In this document: in pieces, positions 24,445 through 36,392 of the stretch
Layout: each line of letters starts with the position of its first letter
Position numbering within the stretch: position 1 is the stretch's first letter
Source of the DNA: Myxocyprinus asiaticus
Taxonomy: Eukaryota > Chordata > Actinopteri > Cypriniformes > Catostomidae
Direction: 5' to 3'
DNA length: 64,000 bases
Assembly: GCF_019703515.2 (NCBI RefSeq)
Contig: NC_059374.1
Coordinates: 17,893,095 to 17,957,094 of the forward strand
The notes under the pieces: generated by a model
Told to the model about the DNA's origin: nothing
What the model saw: the letters and a program-made list of their open reading frames with translations, nothing else
Database searches by the model: none
Program-made: the position numbers and the translations under genes

Positions 24445-25352
24445 TATGTACCAATTTTGGTGACCGTAGGTGAAAATGGGAGTACTACAGAACCCCCCTT
24501 ACATGCCCATTTTCAAGGTGGTGCTACAGAGCCCCCCTGCAACTTTGCCCAGCTGTAATGGCAGACAACTCTGATGTGTGTGAAAAATTTCAAGAGATTT
24601 CACACATGTTAAGTACCCCAAAAGTACAAAAAACCTTGAAAAGAATAATAATAATAATAAATATAGCTGCAAGCAACGATGATGGGCCCAAGCACCATTT
24701 CAGAAAACAATGCATGATGGACACAGCAACAACTCAACATTCATGTAAACTTTGACCCTAATCATTCTATGTGTAATAGATATATGCCACCATTCCAGGT
24801 TGACTACAACTTCATGTAATTTAATCCGTTGCCATGACAACACTATTAAAGCTATCAAGCATCCCTTCAAAATTTTTGATCAGCAGTGTCTAAACAATTT
24901 TGAAGCGATTTGGGTATATGTAAGAGGACTATTTCAAACTCTATTGTAAGTGCCACACTTCCTGCTGCCAGTTGGTGGAGCTATGACCGTGACCCACAAT
25001 AGCCCCATCCATGTGATTAGCCCCCAAAGAAAAAACATACAACTCAATTTTGATCTAAATCACAAAATGCACACAGAAGATATGAGACACTTCCTGTTTC
25101 CCTATTTTTACCAATAATTTAGTGCATCACCATGGCAACACTGTTCGATATTTAAAAATCTGTTTGCAATTTAGCATCTTCGATGTCTTGGCATAATGTT
25201 GTCTAAATGTGGTGACAGTCTTATGAATCACCTAGGAGTATTTAAAAGTTCAGAGCCTGCAATTTTCAGAAAATCCAAAATGGCCGACTTCCTGTTGGGC
25301 AGAGCTAATGACTGTCAGTATGAAAGTTGTTCGGCTTTATGAGAACTATATA

Positions 25353-25878
25353 CAGTACTGTGCAAGTTTTAGGCACTTCAAAAAAAATTTACATAGTGAG
25401 GATGTCTTCAAAAATAATGCCATAAATAGTTTTCATTTATCAATTAATGTCATACAAAGTCCATTTAACATAAAAAAGCTAAATCAATATTTGGTGTGAC
25501 CACCTTTGTCTTCAAAACAGCACCAATTCTCCTAGGTACACCTGGATACAGTTTTTCTTGGTTGTTGGCAGATAGGATGTTCCAAGCTTCTTGGAGAATT
25601 TGCCACAGTTCTTCTATCTATTTTGGCTGTCTCAATTGCTTCTGTCTCTACTTGTAATCCCAGACTGACTCAATATTCAGTGGGAGGCTCTGTGGGGACC
25701 ATGCCATCTGTTGCAGGGCTCCCTGTTCTCCTATTCTATTCTATTTGCAAAAGAAATGTCTGGGAGTCTAAAATGTATATTTCCTATTGACACACTAAAG
25801 CTGAAAATATAAATAACCATCTTAAGACTAATGTTTTTGTGAAGCATCTTATGTGCCTAAGAGATTTGCACAGTACTG
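25353..25878. mobile_element. Tc1-type MITE, copy 2 (same host position)
   Basis: 526 bp, nearly identical to the element at 23920-24444. It has the same TA-flanked ends and the same insertion point in the surrounding repeat unit, offset by 1433-1434 bases. It was therefore copied with its flanks by duplication rather than by a second insertion. Confidence 0.85.
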
Positions 25879-26170
25879 TATGTACCAATTTTGGTGACCG
25901 TAGGTGAAAATGGGAGTACTACAGAACCCCCCTTACATGCCCATTTTCAAGGTGGTGCTACAGAGCCCCCCTGCAACTTTGCCCAGCTGTAATGGCAGAC
26001 AACTCTGATGTGTGTGAAAAATTTCAAGAGATTTCACACATGTTAAGTACCCCAAAAGCACAAAAAACCTTGAAAAGAATAATAATAATAATAAATATAG
26101 CTGCAAGCAGCAATGCTGGGCCCAAGCACCATTTCAGAAAACAATGCATGATGGACACAGCAACAACAAT

Positions 26171-27173
26171 CTATCAATTTTTAATTGTTAATTTTTAATT
26201 ATTTTGCTAACTGGTTAATTTGACATTTTTTGCTATAATTTTATATAATTATTTATTGAAAAATATGTAGATCTAAAGATTATATTGTAATGAAGTCATT
26301 TACCATTTTTATTTATCCTTAAAATGGCTTTAAATTAAATTAACAAGTGTAATTCAAGGCATTAGGGGTTAAGATAGTCTAAGTAGATTTTAATATGAGC
26401 ACAGAAGACATTTAGGCTTGTAAATTCATTGCAGTTCTGTGGCAATAGGTTTCAATTTATTTTATTGTTTCATTTTTTTCTCTGTTCACTGTCAAAATAA
26501 ATGAAGTACATTAACTTTGAGTCTGCATTCGTTATTCATATGCACAACTGTTTATATAGCCTCTAAATTAAAGTTGGGCAAATGAGGACATAAAATAGGT
26601 TAGAATACTGCATGTCCACACATAGAATAATTATTAAAAGCAAAAATTACCAACTGGTTACCAACAAACAACTATTGATCCGCGACATTGCCACAACGTC
26701 ATCATGATGGACTGGCACCATTCCAAAGTTACAATGAATCCAGGAAATTCACTTTTTCAGTTGTCACAATATATTCAGTTACATTGCCACAATGAAAGTT
26801 TGGTCATCAAATTATGGTGCAGTTTTCTGGGGTTGTTTTGCAGTGAAAACTCACAAATAATCATTATATACCTCTGTAATTGTGTTAATTACATTGTAAA
26901 TGCAATTACATGAAAATATTTTAGTGCATAATAACCAAATATGCAGTTAGCAACCAAAAAATAAATAAAAAATGCACACAAAAATACCATACATTTAGGT
27001 GAAACCTGTGGATATTGGAAGACCCTTAATTAATTTTGTATTAAACGTTTCTGCTTAAGAGAATGCAAGAAAACGTATCTAAGGTTAAAATAGATGTACA
27101 ATAAATCTGTAAACTAAAAACACAAATAAGGATTCAATAATTAGGCCTGTTGCCATTATTACATGATCAGATA
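26171..27173. other. AT-rich spacer
   Basis: No gene and no recognisable repeat were seen between the unit-repeat cluster and the Tc1 transposon. Confidence 0.4.
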
Positions 27174-28738
27174 CAGTGGTGCTCAAAAGTTTGCATACCC
27201 TGGCAGAAATTTTGAAATTTTGGCATTGATTTTGAAAATATGACTGATCATGCAAAAAAAAAAGAAATTATTTTATTTAAGGATAGTGATCATATGAAGC
27301 CATTTATTATGTCATAATGATAACAGAAATCACCCAAATGGCCCTGATCAAAAGTTTACATACCCTTGAATGTTTGGCCTTGTTACAGATACACAAGGTG
27401 ACACACACAGGTTTAAATGGCAATTGAAGGTTAATTTCCCACACTGTGGCTTTTTAAATTGCAATTAGTGTCTGTGTATAAATAGTCAATGAGTTTGTTA
27501 GCTCTCACATGGATGCACTGAGCAGGCGAGATACTGAGCCATGTGGAGCAGAAAAGAACTGTCAAAAGACCTGCGTAACAAGGTAATAGAACTTTATAAA
27601 GATGGAAAAGGATATAAAAAGATATCCAAAGCCTTGAAAATGTCAGTCAGTACTGTTCAATCACTTATCAAGAAGTGGAAAATTCGGGGATCTCTTGATA
27701 CCAAGCCAAGGTCAGGCAGACCAAGAAAGATTTCAGCCGCAACTGCCAGAAGAATTGTTCAGGATACAAAGAAAAACCCACAGGTAACCTCAGGAGAAAT
27801 ACAGGCTGCTCTTGAAAAATATGGTGTGGATGTTTCAAGGAGCACAATATGCAAATACTTGAACAAAAATGAGCTGCATGGTCGAGTTGCCAGAAAGAAG
27901 CCTTTACTGCGCCAGTGCCACAAAAAAACCTGGTTACATTATGCCCGACAACACCTTGACACGCCTCACAGCACATTTTGATGAGACCAAAATAGAGCTT
28001 TATGGTCACAACCAAAGGGCTATGTTTGGAGAGGGGTCAACAAGGCCTATAGTGAAAAGAATACCATCCCCACTGTTATGCATGGTGGTGGGTCACTGAT
28101 GTTTTGGAGGTGTGTGAGCTCTAAAGGCACGGGGAATCTTGTGAAAATTGATGGCAAGATGAATGCAGCATGTTATCAGAAAATACTGGCAGACAATTTG
28201 CATTCTTCTGCACGAAAGCTGCACATGGGACGCACTTGGACTTTCCAGCACAACAATGACCATAAGCACAAGGCCAAGTTGACCCTCCAGTGGTTACAGC
28301 AGAAAAAGGTGAAGGTTCTGGAGTGGCCATCACAGTCTCTTGACCTTAATATCATCAAGCCACTCTGGGGAGATGTCAAACATATGGTTCATGCAAGGTG
28401 ACTTTGCATGACCTGGAGGCATTTTGCCAAGACGAATGGGCAGCTATACCACCTGCAACTATTAGAAAAGACTGCACACTGTCATTGATGCTAAAGGGGG
28501 CAATACACAGTATTAAGAACTAAGGGTATGCAGACTTTTGAACAGGGGTCATTTAATTTTTTTTTCATTGTTGCCATGTTTTGTTTTATGATTGTGCCAT
28601 TCTGTTATAACCTACAGTTGAATATGAATCCCATAAGAAATAAAAGAAATGTGTTTTGCCTGCTCACTCATGTTTTCTTTAAAAATGGTACATATATTAC
28701 CAATTCACCAAGGGTATGCAAACTTTTGAGCACAACTG
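27174..28738 (+). mobile_element. Tc1/mariner transposon, near full length, inactive
   Basis: 1565 bp flanked by TA. The left end CAGTGGTGCTCAAAAGTTTG and the right end CAAACTTTTGAGCACAACTG are inverted. Inner repeats AAAAGTTTACATACCCTTG (27350) and AAGGGTATGCAGACTTTTG (28524) give the IR/DR arrangement seen in Sleeping Beauty-like elements. Inside, 27541-28401 encodes a broken transposase. The subterminal spacing of about 175-215 bases is usual for this group. Confidence 0.92.
27541..28401 (+). pseudogene. Tc1 transposase, frameshifted
   Basis: 27541-27981 encodes MWSRKELSKDLRNKVIELYK, a helix-turn-helix (SKALKMSVSTVQSLIKKW), the GRPRKIS AT-hook-like motif and a second DNA-binding domain up to YARQHLDTP. 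The reading then shifts. FDETKIELYGHN (first catalytic Asp) is in the frame of 27869-28099, and MHGGGSLMFWRC through WTFQHNNDHKHKA and VLEWPSQSLDLNIIKPLWGD is in the frame of 28078-28401. The position normally holding the catalytic Glu (NPIENLWG in relatives) reads NIIKPLWG, so the last acidic residue is lost. At least two frameshifts and this change make it dead. Confidence 0.88.
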
Positions 28739-28969
28739 TATTTAAATCTGGTATATGGCCATATACGAACAAATACAATTAGAGTTCATATATTTGAGCA
28801 TTCATGTACATATGTTACATATATGAAAATTGTCATTTTTGTCATATTCTGTATATTTCATATATCTATATAATTTACATTTTTATATCAGTAAAATAAT
28901 TTATGAACATTTACTTTCAGCATACAAGTGTTCAGCATATATTGCCATTTTCAAATTTGTAGCCTAGTA

Positions 28970-30090
28970 TATTAATAGCACTTCAAATTCTATAAGGAAC
29001 TTCCTGTTTCATATTTCTGCCATTAATTTATTTTGCATCGCCATGGCAACACTGTTCAGTATATCAAAAATCTGTTTGCAATTTAGCATCTTCAATGTCT
29101 TGGCATAATATTGCCTAAGTTTGGTGCCAGTCACATGAATCCCCTAGGAGGAGTATTCAAAAGCCTGCAATTAAAAAAATGCACATTCAATCCAAAATGG
29201 CTGACTTCTTGTTGGGTGGAGCTAATAACTGTAATTTTGAAAGTTGTCCAGCTTGATGAGAACAATATATGCAGCAAGTCTGGCGACCGTAGAAGAAACT
29301 GACCCCACCACTTTTGTCAAAAGGTGGCACTACAGAGGTCCCCAGCCACGCCCAAGTGTTAACTTTTGCCCAGGCCTAATGGCCAACAACTCTGATATGT
29401 GTGCAAAATATCATGAAAATTCAAGCATGCCAAGTACTTCAAAAACATGTGAAAATACATAAAAAGGAACAGTGACATTTAATGCATTGCCATGGCAACA
29501 CTATTTAAGATGTCAAGAATCCCTTCAGAATTTTAAATCTGCACTGTCTTGACATTATTCTAATTTTTTTTGAAGCAATTCAGGTAAACATAAGAAGGAT
29601 ATTTCAAAGTCTGTTAAAAGTGACACACTTCCATCCGCCAGGTGCTACGACCGTGACCCACAATATCCACTTCAATGTGATCAGTGAGCAAGGCGAAACA
29701 TTTGGCTCAATTTTGATGTAAATCACACGATGCACGCAGAAGATATGAGACACTTACTTTTCCCATTTTTTGACGTTACTTTATCGCATCGCCATGGCAA
29801 CACTGTTCAATATATAAAAAATCTGTTCCCAATTTAGCATTGTCAGTGTCTTGGCATGATGTCGCCCACATTTGGTACCTGCAACATGAAATCCCTAGGA
29901 GGAGAATTTCAAATTGCTGAGCATGCATTTTTCAAACAGTCCAAAATGACGACTTCCTGTTGGGCGGAGCTTATGACTGTCTGCGCAAAAGTTGATGAGT
30001 TCTATATATGTACAAAGTTTGGTGAATGTAGCTCAAAAGGGAATTGCTACAGAACCCCCCGAACATGCCCATCTTTTAGGTGGTAACATC
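28970..30090. repeat. Unit-repeat cluster, right block
   Basis: Two more diverged copies of the unit seen at 22566-26170 lie here, with CATCGCCATGGCAACACTGT at about 29035 and 29788. The shared TTAGCATCTTCAATGTCTTG and CAAAATGGCTGACTTCTTGT motifs are also present. Neither copy contains the Tc1-type MITE, so they show the empty site. Confidence 0.65.
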
Positions 30091-30819
30091 TTCATCTGAT
30101 GTTAGTGTTCATTGTTTCACACATTTTCCAATAAATATTCATTTCTTTCTGTTTAAAAGTTTGACAAAAAGCCAATAAATAAATAAATAAAATACAAAAT
30201 AACTGAGTGCACCTTTAATCAATTTAAATTATTATACTTAGTTAGTTAGTGTACAAATGTCTACAAAAAGACACAAAATGGCCTGAGATTAGAATGTGGC
30301 TCAATATAGGATTTGGCTTTCTAAGCCACTGACGCAGAGCATAACCAGATAAATTAGCATTCACTAGAATTTTTAAAATTCCAGGTTTTATTTCCAGGTT
30401 TTCCCTGACCATCCCTGGACATAGTGAAACACACGGCATCCAATATTATGAGACGATACAGAATTATTGGTATTGTTGTTTTTTCTTGATTGTAATTACT
30501 GTAATATATTATTGTAATAAAAAGTTATTCTTAAATTTTTTTATATTGGTAATTGTACAGTCCAAGTTGTATAAATAAATACTCAATAGAAAAACAATCA
30601 ATGGTGATTATGCATTTCAGTGTATCATGAAAAAATAAATAACTCTGTGCATTCGCTTGTTTCTCACTGGTACTCAAGTCTCATTGGCTAGATTCTGACT
30701 GGCTTTCTCATTGATAGAGACTCATTGACAAGATTAATTATAGACAAAGGAGGGCTCACAGTAAAGGATAACTGCAAAGATTGTACTGTCACAAGATGGT
30801 CAGCAGTCCAATATAATAT
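30091..30819. other. Spacer and upstream region of SDR copy A
   Basis: AT-rich to about 30650. Then CTCATTGGCTAGATTCTGAC and GGAGGGCTCACAGTAAAGG match the sequence just upstream of SDR copies B (51700-51790) and C (57100-57180). The 5' flank was therefore duplicated with the gene. The shared ATTGGCT is an inverted CCAAT box. Confidence 0.55.
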
Positions 30820-33800
30820 ATGGATTGTTGGAAAGGCAGAGTTGCTCTTGTCTCTGGTGCTTCAGTGGGAATCTGAGCTGCTTTTGCAAAGTCTCTTGTC
30901 CAGCATGGCATGAAAGTGGTCGGCTGCAGCAGAAACATCGAACAAATAGAGGTAATGTACCATGTAGCGAGCAACTTACAAAAAGTTTCTATATGCAGCT
31001 ATAGCAGAGAAATAAAAATGTTGTGCATGATACTCCATAAAACCAACTTTTGAGAAATACATTGTAAATATACAGCATAGACAAGTTGATAAAGTGTGAA
31101 ATATGGGCAGGAGAGTAAACAAAAAGTGCTTGATAGTGGTACATTTACACAAGCCTTGCTGAAGACTCAAAGTATTATTTTGTGTTGTAGAAATTATAAG
31201 CAGAATGTGTCAGAAGTGGATTCAGTGGAACTCTGATTCCATACAAATGCGATCTGTCGGTAGAGGAGGAGATACTATCCATGTTTGCCTCAATCAAAGT
31301 TCAACAGCAGGGCATTGACGTGTGCATCAATAACGCTGGCTTGGCTGTTCCAGAGCCTATATTAAGTGGTAAAACCAGTGGCTAGAGGACTATGATGGAT
31401 GTAAGTAACTCATAGAACACACAACAAGCTTCCAGTTTATGCTTCTTTCACACTGACAGCGATTTTATCACTGGAGGTTGTCTGGTCGCTTCTGCCGCTG
31501 AAAGTCCTAATGTTATTGGTTGGCTGCACAACTATCCATCGCTTTTGAAATCTTTTTGAAATCACTAATGACATATATCGCATGTAAACAATAAAGATGT
31601 CCTTTCAAATTTTCAAAGAATTAGTTCTTATACTTCTTAAAATTTACATTCTGGATGGGAAATGTTGCTCACAGTTACAATAACAAGTAACATTAATTCA
31701 TCATTGCTCAGAGTAATGTTCTGGTTATGACTGTAACATTGGTTCCCTGAAAGGAGGGAATTAGAGGGAAACTCCTCCCAGGAGTGACAATTCCTTAAGC
31801 CCTATAAAATAACATCAATCTTTTGGCAGATGGCACTTGACACTCTGCCTCATCGCGGGCATATAAACCGAAGCACAGAGTAATTTCATCAGGATACTTT
31901 GAGTGAAGGGAGTGTGCATCTCTTGGTCCCTAAACAACAAGAAATCAGTAGTGCGGCAAGCTTACACAGCATATTTTCCCCTCCTTTCAGGGAAACAAGG
32001 TTACAGTCATAACTGAGACTCGGTCACTTTGACGCTGCATCAGTAGCTAATGCTATGGGAAACAACTTCTAGGAGTGACAATTCCTAAAGCCCAATAAAA
32101 TCAGGCCAGTCAATTGGCTGATGGCACTTGATGTTCCGCCTCTAATGTGCATGTCATCGGGAGCACATAAAACAGAGCACAGCATAATTTCATCAAGATC
32201 CTTTGACTAAAGGGAGTAGAGCGCATCTCTTGGTCCCTTAACAATGAGAAATCAGATTATAACCAGAACGTCCCTTTCAAGTCGGACACTTTAACACTGC
32301 ATCTGTAGCTGACACTATGGGAAATGTACAGTATACAATCAAGCCATGCTACTGATTCACACGCACAAGGCAACACCTTCTAGCCAGTAGGGTAGTTACA
32401 AAGGCATTGACATAATCTCCCCTTAATTTTGAACAATAGGAAGGAGAAGAGAGAAACCTCAATAACCATTCATGGTAAGGAAGTATAACAATGACCAGGG
32501 CCGGCGCTGGCCAAATTGACGGCCCATGCTGGTGTAGTGCGAGATGTGGGGTGAGCAGTGAGGTGACTGTCTGTGTTTTGCAACTGCTTTTGGGTCCTTG
32601 AACATATAACATGCAAAGAATGGCAGCCGGTGGAGTTTCTGGTGCCCCCCTAAGGTATGATGGTACCCCCTAGGGAGTTGGTGCCCTAAGCAGACTCCAT
32701 AATATGCGTATAGGGAGCAGCGGTACTGAAAATGACATTAGACATACCAAGTAGTGAACATTGAAGAATCAACCCTTCTTTGCAGGGAAGATCCAGAAAG
32801 AGAGGAGAGACATGGTAGCGATATACACTTTAAGCATGGATGGAGAGATAGAGAGTCCAGTTCACTGTTCGTCTTGGCAACCAGAAGACAACGGTTGTAG
32901 AAGCCTGTTTATGCATCTCACATCGGTACTTGCTCTATTGCATCTTTGGCGAGGAGACACTGTACCTCTGAGCTTAAAAATCAGCAAATCCTGCCCTGTA
33001 CAAAGGAGGACAGCACTCCATTGAAACAAGGTCGCTTCGTAAAATGAAGCACATAGCCGCTCAACTGTGCTCAGAACCCAGCTGGAAACCACCACCATTG
33101 GCCACAGGGGTTCTTCCGTGACTGTCAACGCCAGCACACAGCACACCCGCCACCCTCAAGGGGTAATCGCATTGAAAAGCTTGGTAATCATGTCGCAGGT
33201 AATTGAGTCATAATTGTCCTAGTGTTCAGTGGCTCAACATCCTTGCCAGTGCCCAAATTTGTGTTTACGATATATTGATTCACGACATAGGGAGCTAACT
33301 GAGACACACCCATAGATCCACAGTGCAGAAATACAAGGATCATACAAGGACATTTATACTGTACTTATATTAACAGTTGACACAGTAAATAAATACAACA
33401 CCAGGGAGTTTAAATATACATGAGATAAATACACAATATTGTCAAAAATTACACATTTTGCAGGTGAATGTCATTGGACTGTCAGTGTGCATTCGTGAGG
33501 CTTACCAGTCCATGAAGGACTGAAATGTTGATGAAGGCCATATCATTAATGTTAACAGGTAGAAATGTTTATTCAACATTTTTACCTGGATTCATATTCC
33601 TGCCTGTGACCAGGCACCAAAGCAGTCAGTATATTAAAATATGTGTTTCAGCACATGTGGACACAGAGTCTTGCACAATGCTGATATGCACTTTTACACT
33701 GCTACCAAATATGCTCTCACAGAGGACTTGCAGCAAGTGTTATGGGAGGCCAAGACCCACATACGTGACACAGTAAGAGCAAATCAACAACTGTTGAATT

Positions 33801-34336
33801 ATATTTAAGTAATATGATTATTTATGGTAAAACATGTCCAAAAGACTATTATTGCACTATGAATGCTCTTTCTTTAATAGTGTGTATATCTTCAGGATTT
33901 GTGGAGACGCAGTTTGCCTACTGACTCCTTAGTCATGACCCAGAAAGGGCTACAGCTACCTATTAATGTATTAAGTTATAGAAACATAGTGATTTTTTTC
34001 TATAGAACATGTTGTAGGTAATTGTTTACCCAAATATTTAAATGTCTTATTTATAGTGCCTACAAGCAGACGACATTGCCAACGCAGTGTTGCATGTCCT
34101 AAGCGCTCCTCACGTCCAGGTAAGTTTATTTAAGAAACTGGTCTTTGTTCGTGTTTGTTTAAATTAATTTAGAGTTAATTTGAGCTGCACTGGGAATTTT
34201 CTGCAGTGTATTTGTCTAGACAGAAACTTAAGTTAATGACTGAATTTTATTTATTATTTGTATAACTTTTTTTTTGTTTGTTTACCCTCAGTAGATTGGT
34301 GACATTCAGATGAGGCCTGTGGAACAGTTGACATAA
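30820..34336 (+). pseudogene. DHRS11-like short-chain dehydrogenase, copy A (broken)
   Basis: Exon counterparts: 30820-30951, 31197-31406, 33464-33558, 33652-33772, about 33881-33972, 34057-34119, 34295-34336. They match copy B in order. Breaks: GGAATCTGA puts a stop after GASVGI in exon 1. AAATTATAAGCA puts a stop at the start of exon 2, and GGCTAG replaces a Trp codon near its end. GACTGA is a stop in exon 3. Exon 4 lacks 9 bases after TKYA. Exon 5 gains two bases and ends in a stop, with its donor lost. The remaining motifs (NNAG in CINNAGLAVPEPI, YTATKYA, MRPVEQLT) still identify the family. Intron 2 has taken up repeats at about 31690-33200. Confidence 0.92.
31690..33200. repeat. Repeats in SDR-A intron 2
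   Basis: Two diverged direct copies lie here (about 31730-31990 and 32010-32330). They share AGGAGTGACAATTCCT, AGCCC-ATAAAAT, GATGGCACTTGA and GCATCTCTTGGTCCCT, separated by TTCCCTGAAAGGAGGGA and its inverted form. About 32498-32700 holds a CAGGGCCGGCGCTGGCC... stretch. The class is not certain. Confidence 0.5.
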
Positions 34337-35541
34337 CCTTGATGATAAAGCACCAACAACATCTTGATCATCTTAAAACTAATAGCCAGTTTAGCATATA
34401 ATATCCAGAGTTGTCAAAGATGACACATAATTCATTATATAATTAATAAAATATAAAAAATATGCTTTGTCATTGCAACAATTGTCAAGCCTTAATCTTT
34501 TAAAATGGCATTTGTATTGAAATTAAAATGGATTATAATCAGACTACTGCCCTATTTTAGTTAACTTTCCATTTTTGTAATGAAAGTAAAATGCAAAATT
34601 ATAATTGTATTGCAAAATATAGTATTGGTGTAATTTATTTCGCTTGACATTAAAAGTGAACAAAGTACGAGTGATGAGGAAATGTGAGGCTTCTTCTTCA
34701 AAGCAAATTTTACATTAGCTCTGAATTTACATGTCACTTTCAACAAACCTTTTCTGAACAATTATTTTTTTTTTTTTTTTTTGCGAGGTATTTAATTCTG
34801 AACTCAGAAAAAAAAAAAAAGAATCTTACATTTTTATTTAACTTATATTTGATTACCTTACAAACATTGGATATTGAATTGGACAAGATATTGAGAACAT
34901 ATGCTTTTCCAGATGTTTGTCTTAAGAACAAAAGTCTTTCATACTGTAAGTATTGTCCCATAAGTGTAAAAAGGTCAAATACACATAAATGAATAACTAT
35001 TCATGTGTTTCAGGGTGGAATGTAAAGATTCTGGACAATCCTCAAGATAGAACACTTTTTACAATGCATATTGTCTCGTCATGGCTAGAATAATCAGGTA
35101 CTCTCATGTATCATAGTCGCAGAATAGAAAGTGCATTGCTATTAGTAGTGCATTATTTTAAAGTAATCATATTACAGTTGCTGAAATTCAATTAAGTTAA
35201 TTGCTTTTAAATATATTACTTGGGTTACATGTATTTCCAAAATAATATTATTTATGTAGAATACTTTTAAACATGATCTACGTTTCTGTGACAGCTGAAG
35301 CTAGTAACGAGTCATTGTAAGGGAGAAACACATGGTGCTGTGTATGACTTGCATGTGACAATGAATAAGGAGGAAATATTAGCAATGTGATTACTTTTCC
35401 AATTAAGTAATAAACTGTGTAATTGGATTACAATTTTAAAGATGTAATTAGTATTTGTACAGGATTACTTTTTATGAGCACCTTACCTAACACTGGTTGT
35501 TACATTTGAAGAACATATGGATCACAGCAGTGCAATCTCTG
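34337..35541. other. 3' flank of SDR copy A
   Basis: 34560-34780 matches 56420-56620 (3' flank of copy B): AACAAAGTACGAGTGATGAG against AACAAAGAACGAGTGAAGTG, then TTACATTAGCTCTGAATTT. 35012-35140 (CAGGGTGGAATGTAAAGATT ... AGAAAGTGCATTGCTATTAG) matches 56993-57110 just before copy C. About 35160-35497 is another AGTAAT-type MITE piece ending CCTAACACTGG. Confidence 0.6.
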
Positions 35542-35557
35542 ACTGATCACATTTATT
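35542..35557. repeat. Target-site duplication of host L1, left copy
   Basis: ACTGATCACATTTATT, identical to 45960-45975. The two copies bracket the minus-strand L1. Confidence 0.85.
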
Positions 35558-35591
35558 TTGTTATTAAAAATTTGTATTGATTCCATATAAC

Positions 35592-36392
35592 CAGGGTTGG
35601 GGAGTAACGAAATTCATGTAACGGGATTACGTATTTAAAATACAAAATAAGTAACTGTATTCCACTACAGTTACAATTTAAATCACTGGTAATTAGAATA
35701 CAGTTACATTCAAAAAGTATTTTGATTACTGAAGAGATTACTTTGCATTTTATTCATTTGTTTCATGGAATATTTAGTCCATTCAGATGGAAAACATTTA
35801 TACATATAAATGATGCGATACAAAGTGCATTTGAACAGCAGTAACACATTTTCTTATGAAGTTTTACATTCATACGAGCAGACAGAGAAGTAAGTTTGAA
35901 GTAAATTTGGAGCAGAAGAAATAGAAATAAACCTTGTGTAAATTGTCAGCTTTACGCTAAGCTAAAATGCTATTTCTAGCCTTTTTACATGCACATCTTA
36001 CCAGGCACGATAATAAGAAAATTCACGTTAAACATAATTTCTTTTTTTTCTAGTAAGACCTTTGATATTAGGGCAAAAATTGTATTCTTGGTAATAATTT
36101 TTGCATTGTTTTCCTTTAAAAATATAAAAAAAATCCTTAAAACAAGATCAGTTTGATTTATCTTGTTTTAGAAACAACACTGCAGAAGATATTTAGGTTT
36201 TTCAGAGAATGTAGAGTTTTTATAGTCAAAACAAGTGAAAAAATCTACCAGTGCTGAAGAAGTAATCTAAAGTATTTAGAATACATTACTGACCTTGAGT
36301 AATCTAATGGAATACGTTACAAATTACATTTTACAGCATGTATTCTGTAATCTGTAGTGGAATACATTTCAAAAGTAACCCTCCCAACCCTG
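35592..36392. mobile_element. hAT-type non-autonomous element inside the host L1 3' tail
   Basis: 801 bp. Ends CAGGGTTGGGGAGTAACG and complement GTAACCCTCCCAACCCTG. It is flanked by the perfect 8-bp duplication CATATAAC (35584-35591 and 36393-36400). The interior is rich in GTAATCTAA/ATTACAGTTAC motifs and has no open reading frame. Confidence 0.9.

Larger units (their letters stand above)
22566..26170. repeat. Unit-repeat cluster (ATAGCTGCAAGCAGCAATG family), left block
   Basis: Copies of a roughly 0.7 kb unit share CGCCATGGCAACACCGTTTG, TTAGCATCTTCAATGTCTTG, AAAATCCAAAATGGCCGACT and GAGCTAATGACT. Junctions carry (AAT)n followed by ATATAGCTGCAAGCAGCAAT (about 22545, 24640 and 26075). Copies start near 22570, 23340 and 24660. 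There is no conserved reading frame. The family is widespread in teleosts to my knowledge. I cannot assign it to a transposon class. Confidence 0.65.

Noticed and set aside
27668..28379. Minus-strand open frames within the Tc1 element
   Set aside because: Shadows of the plus-strand transposase, with no domain of their own.
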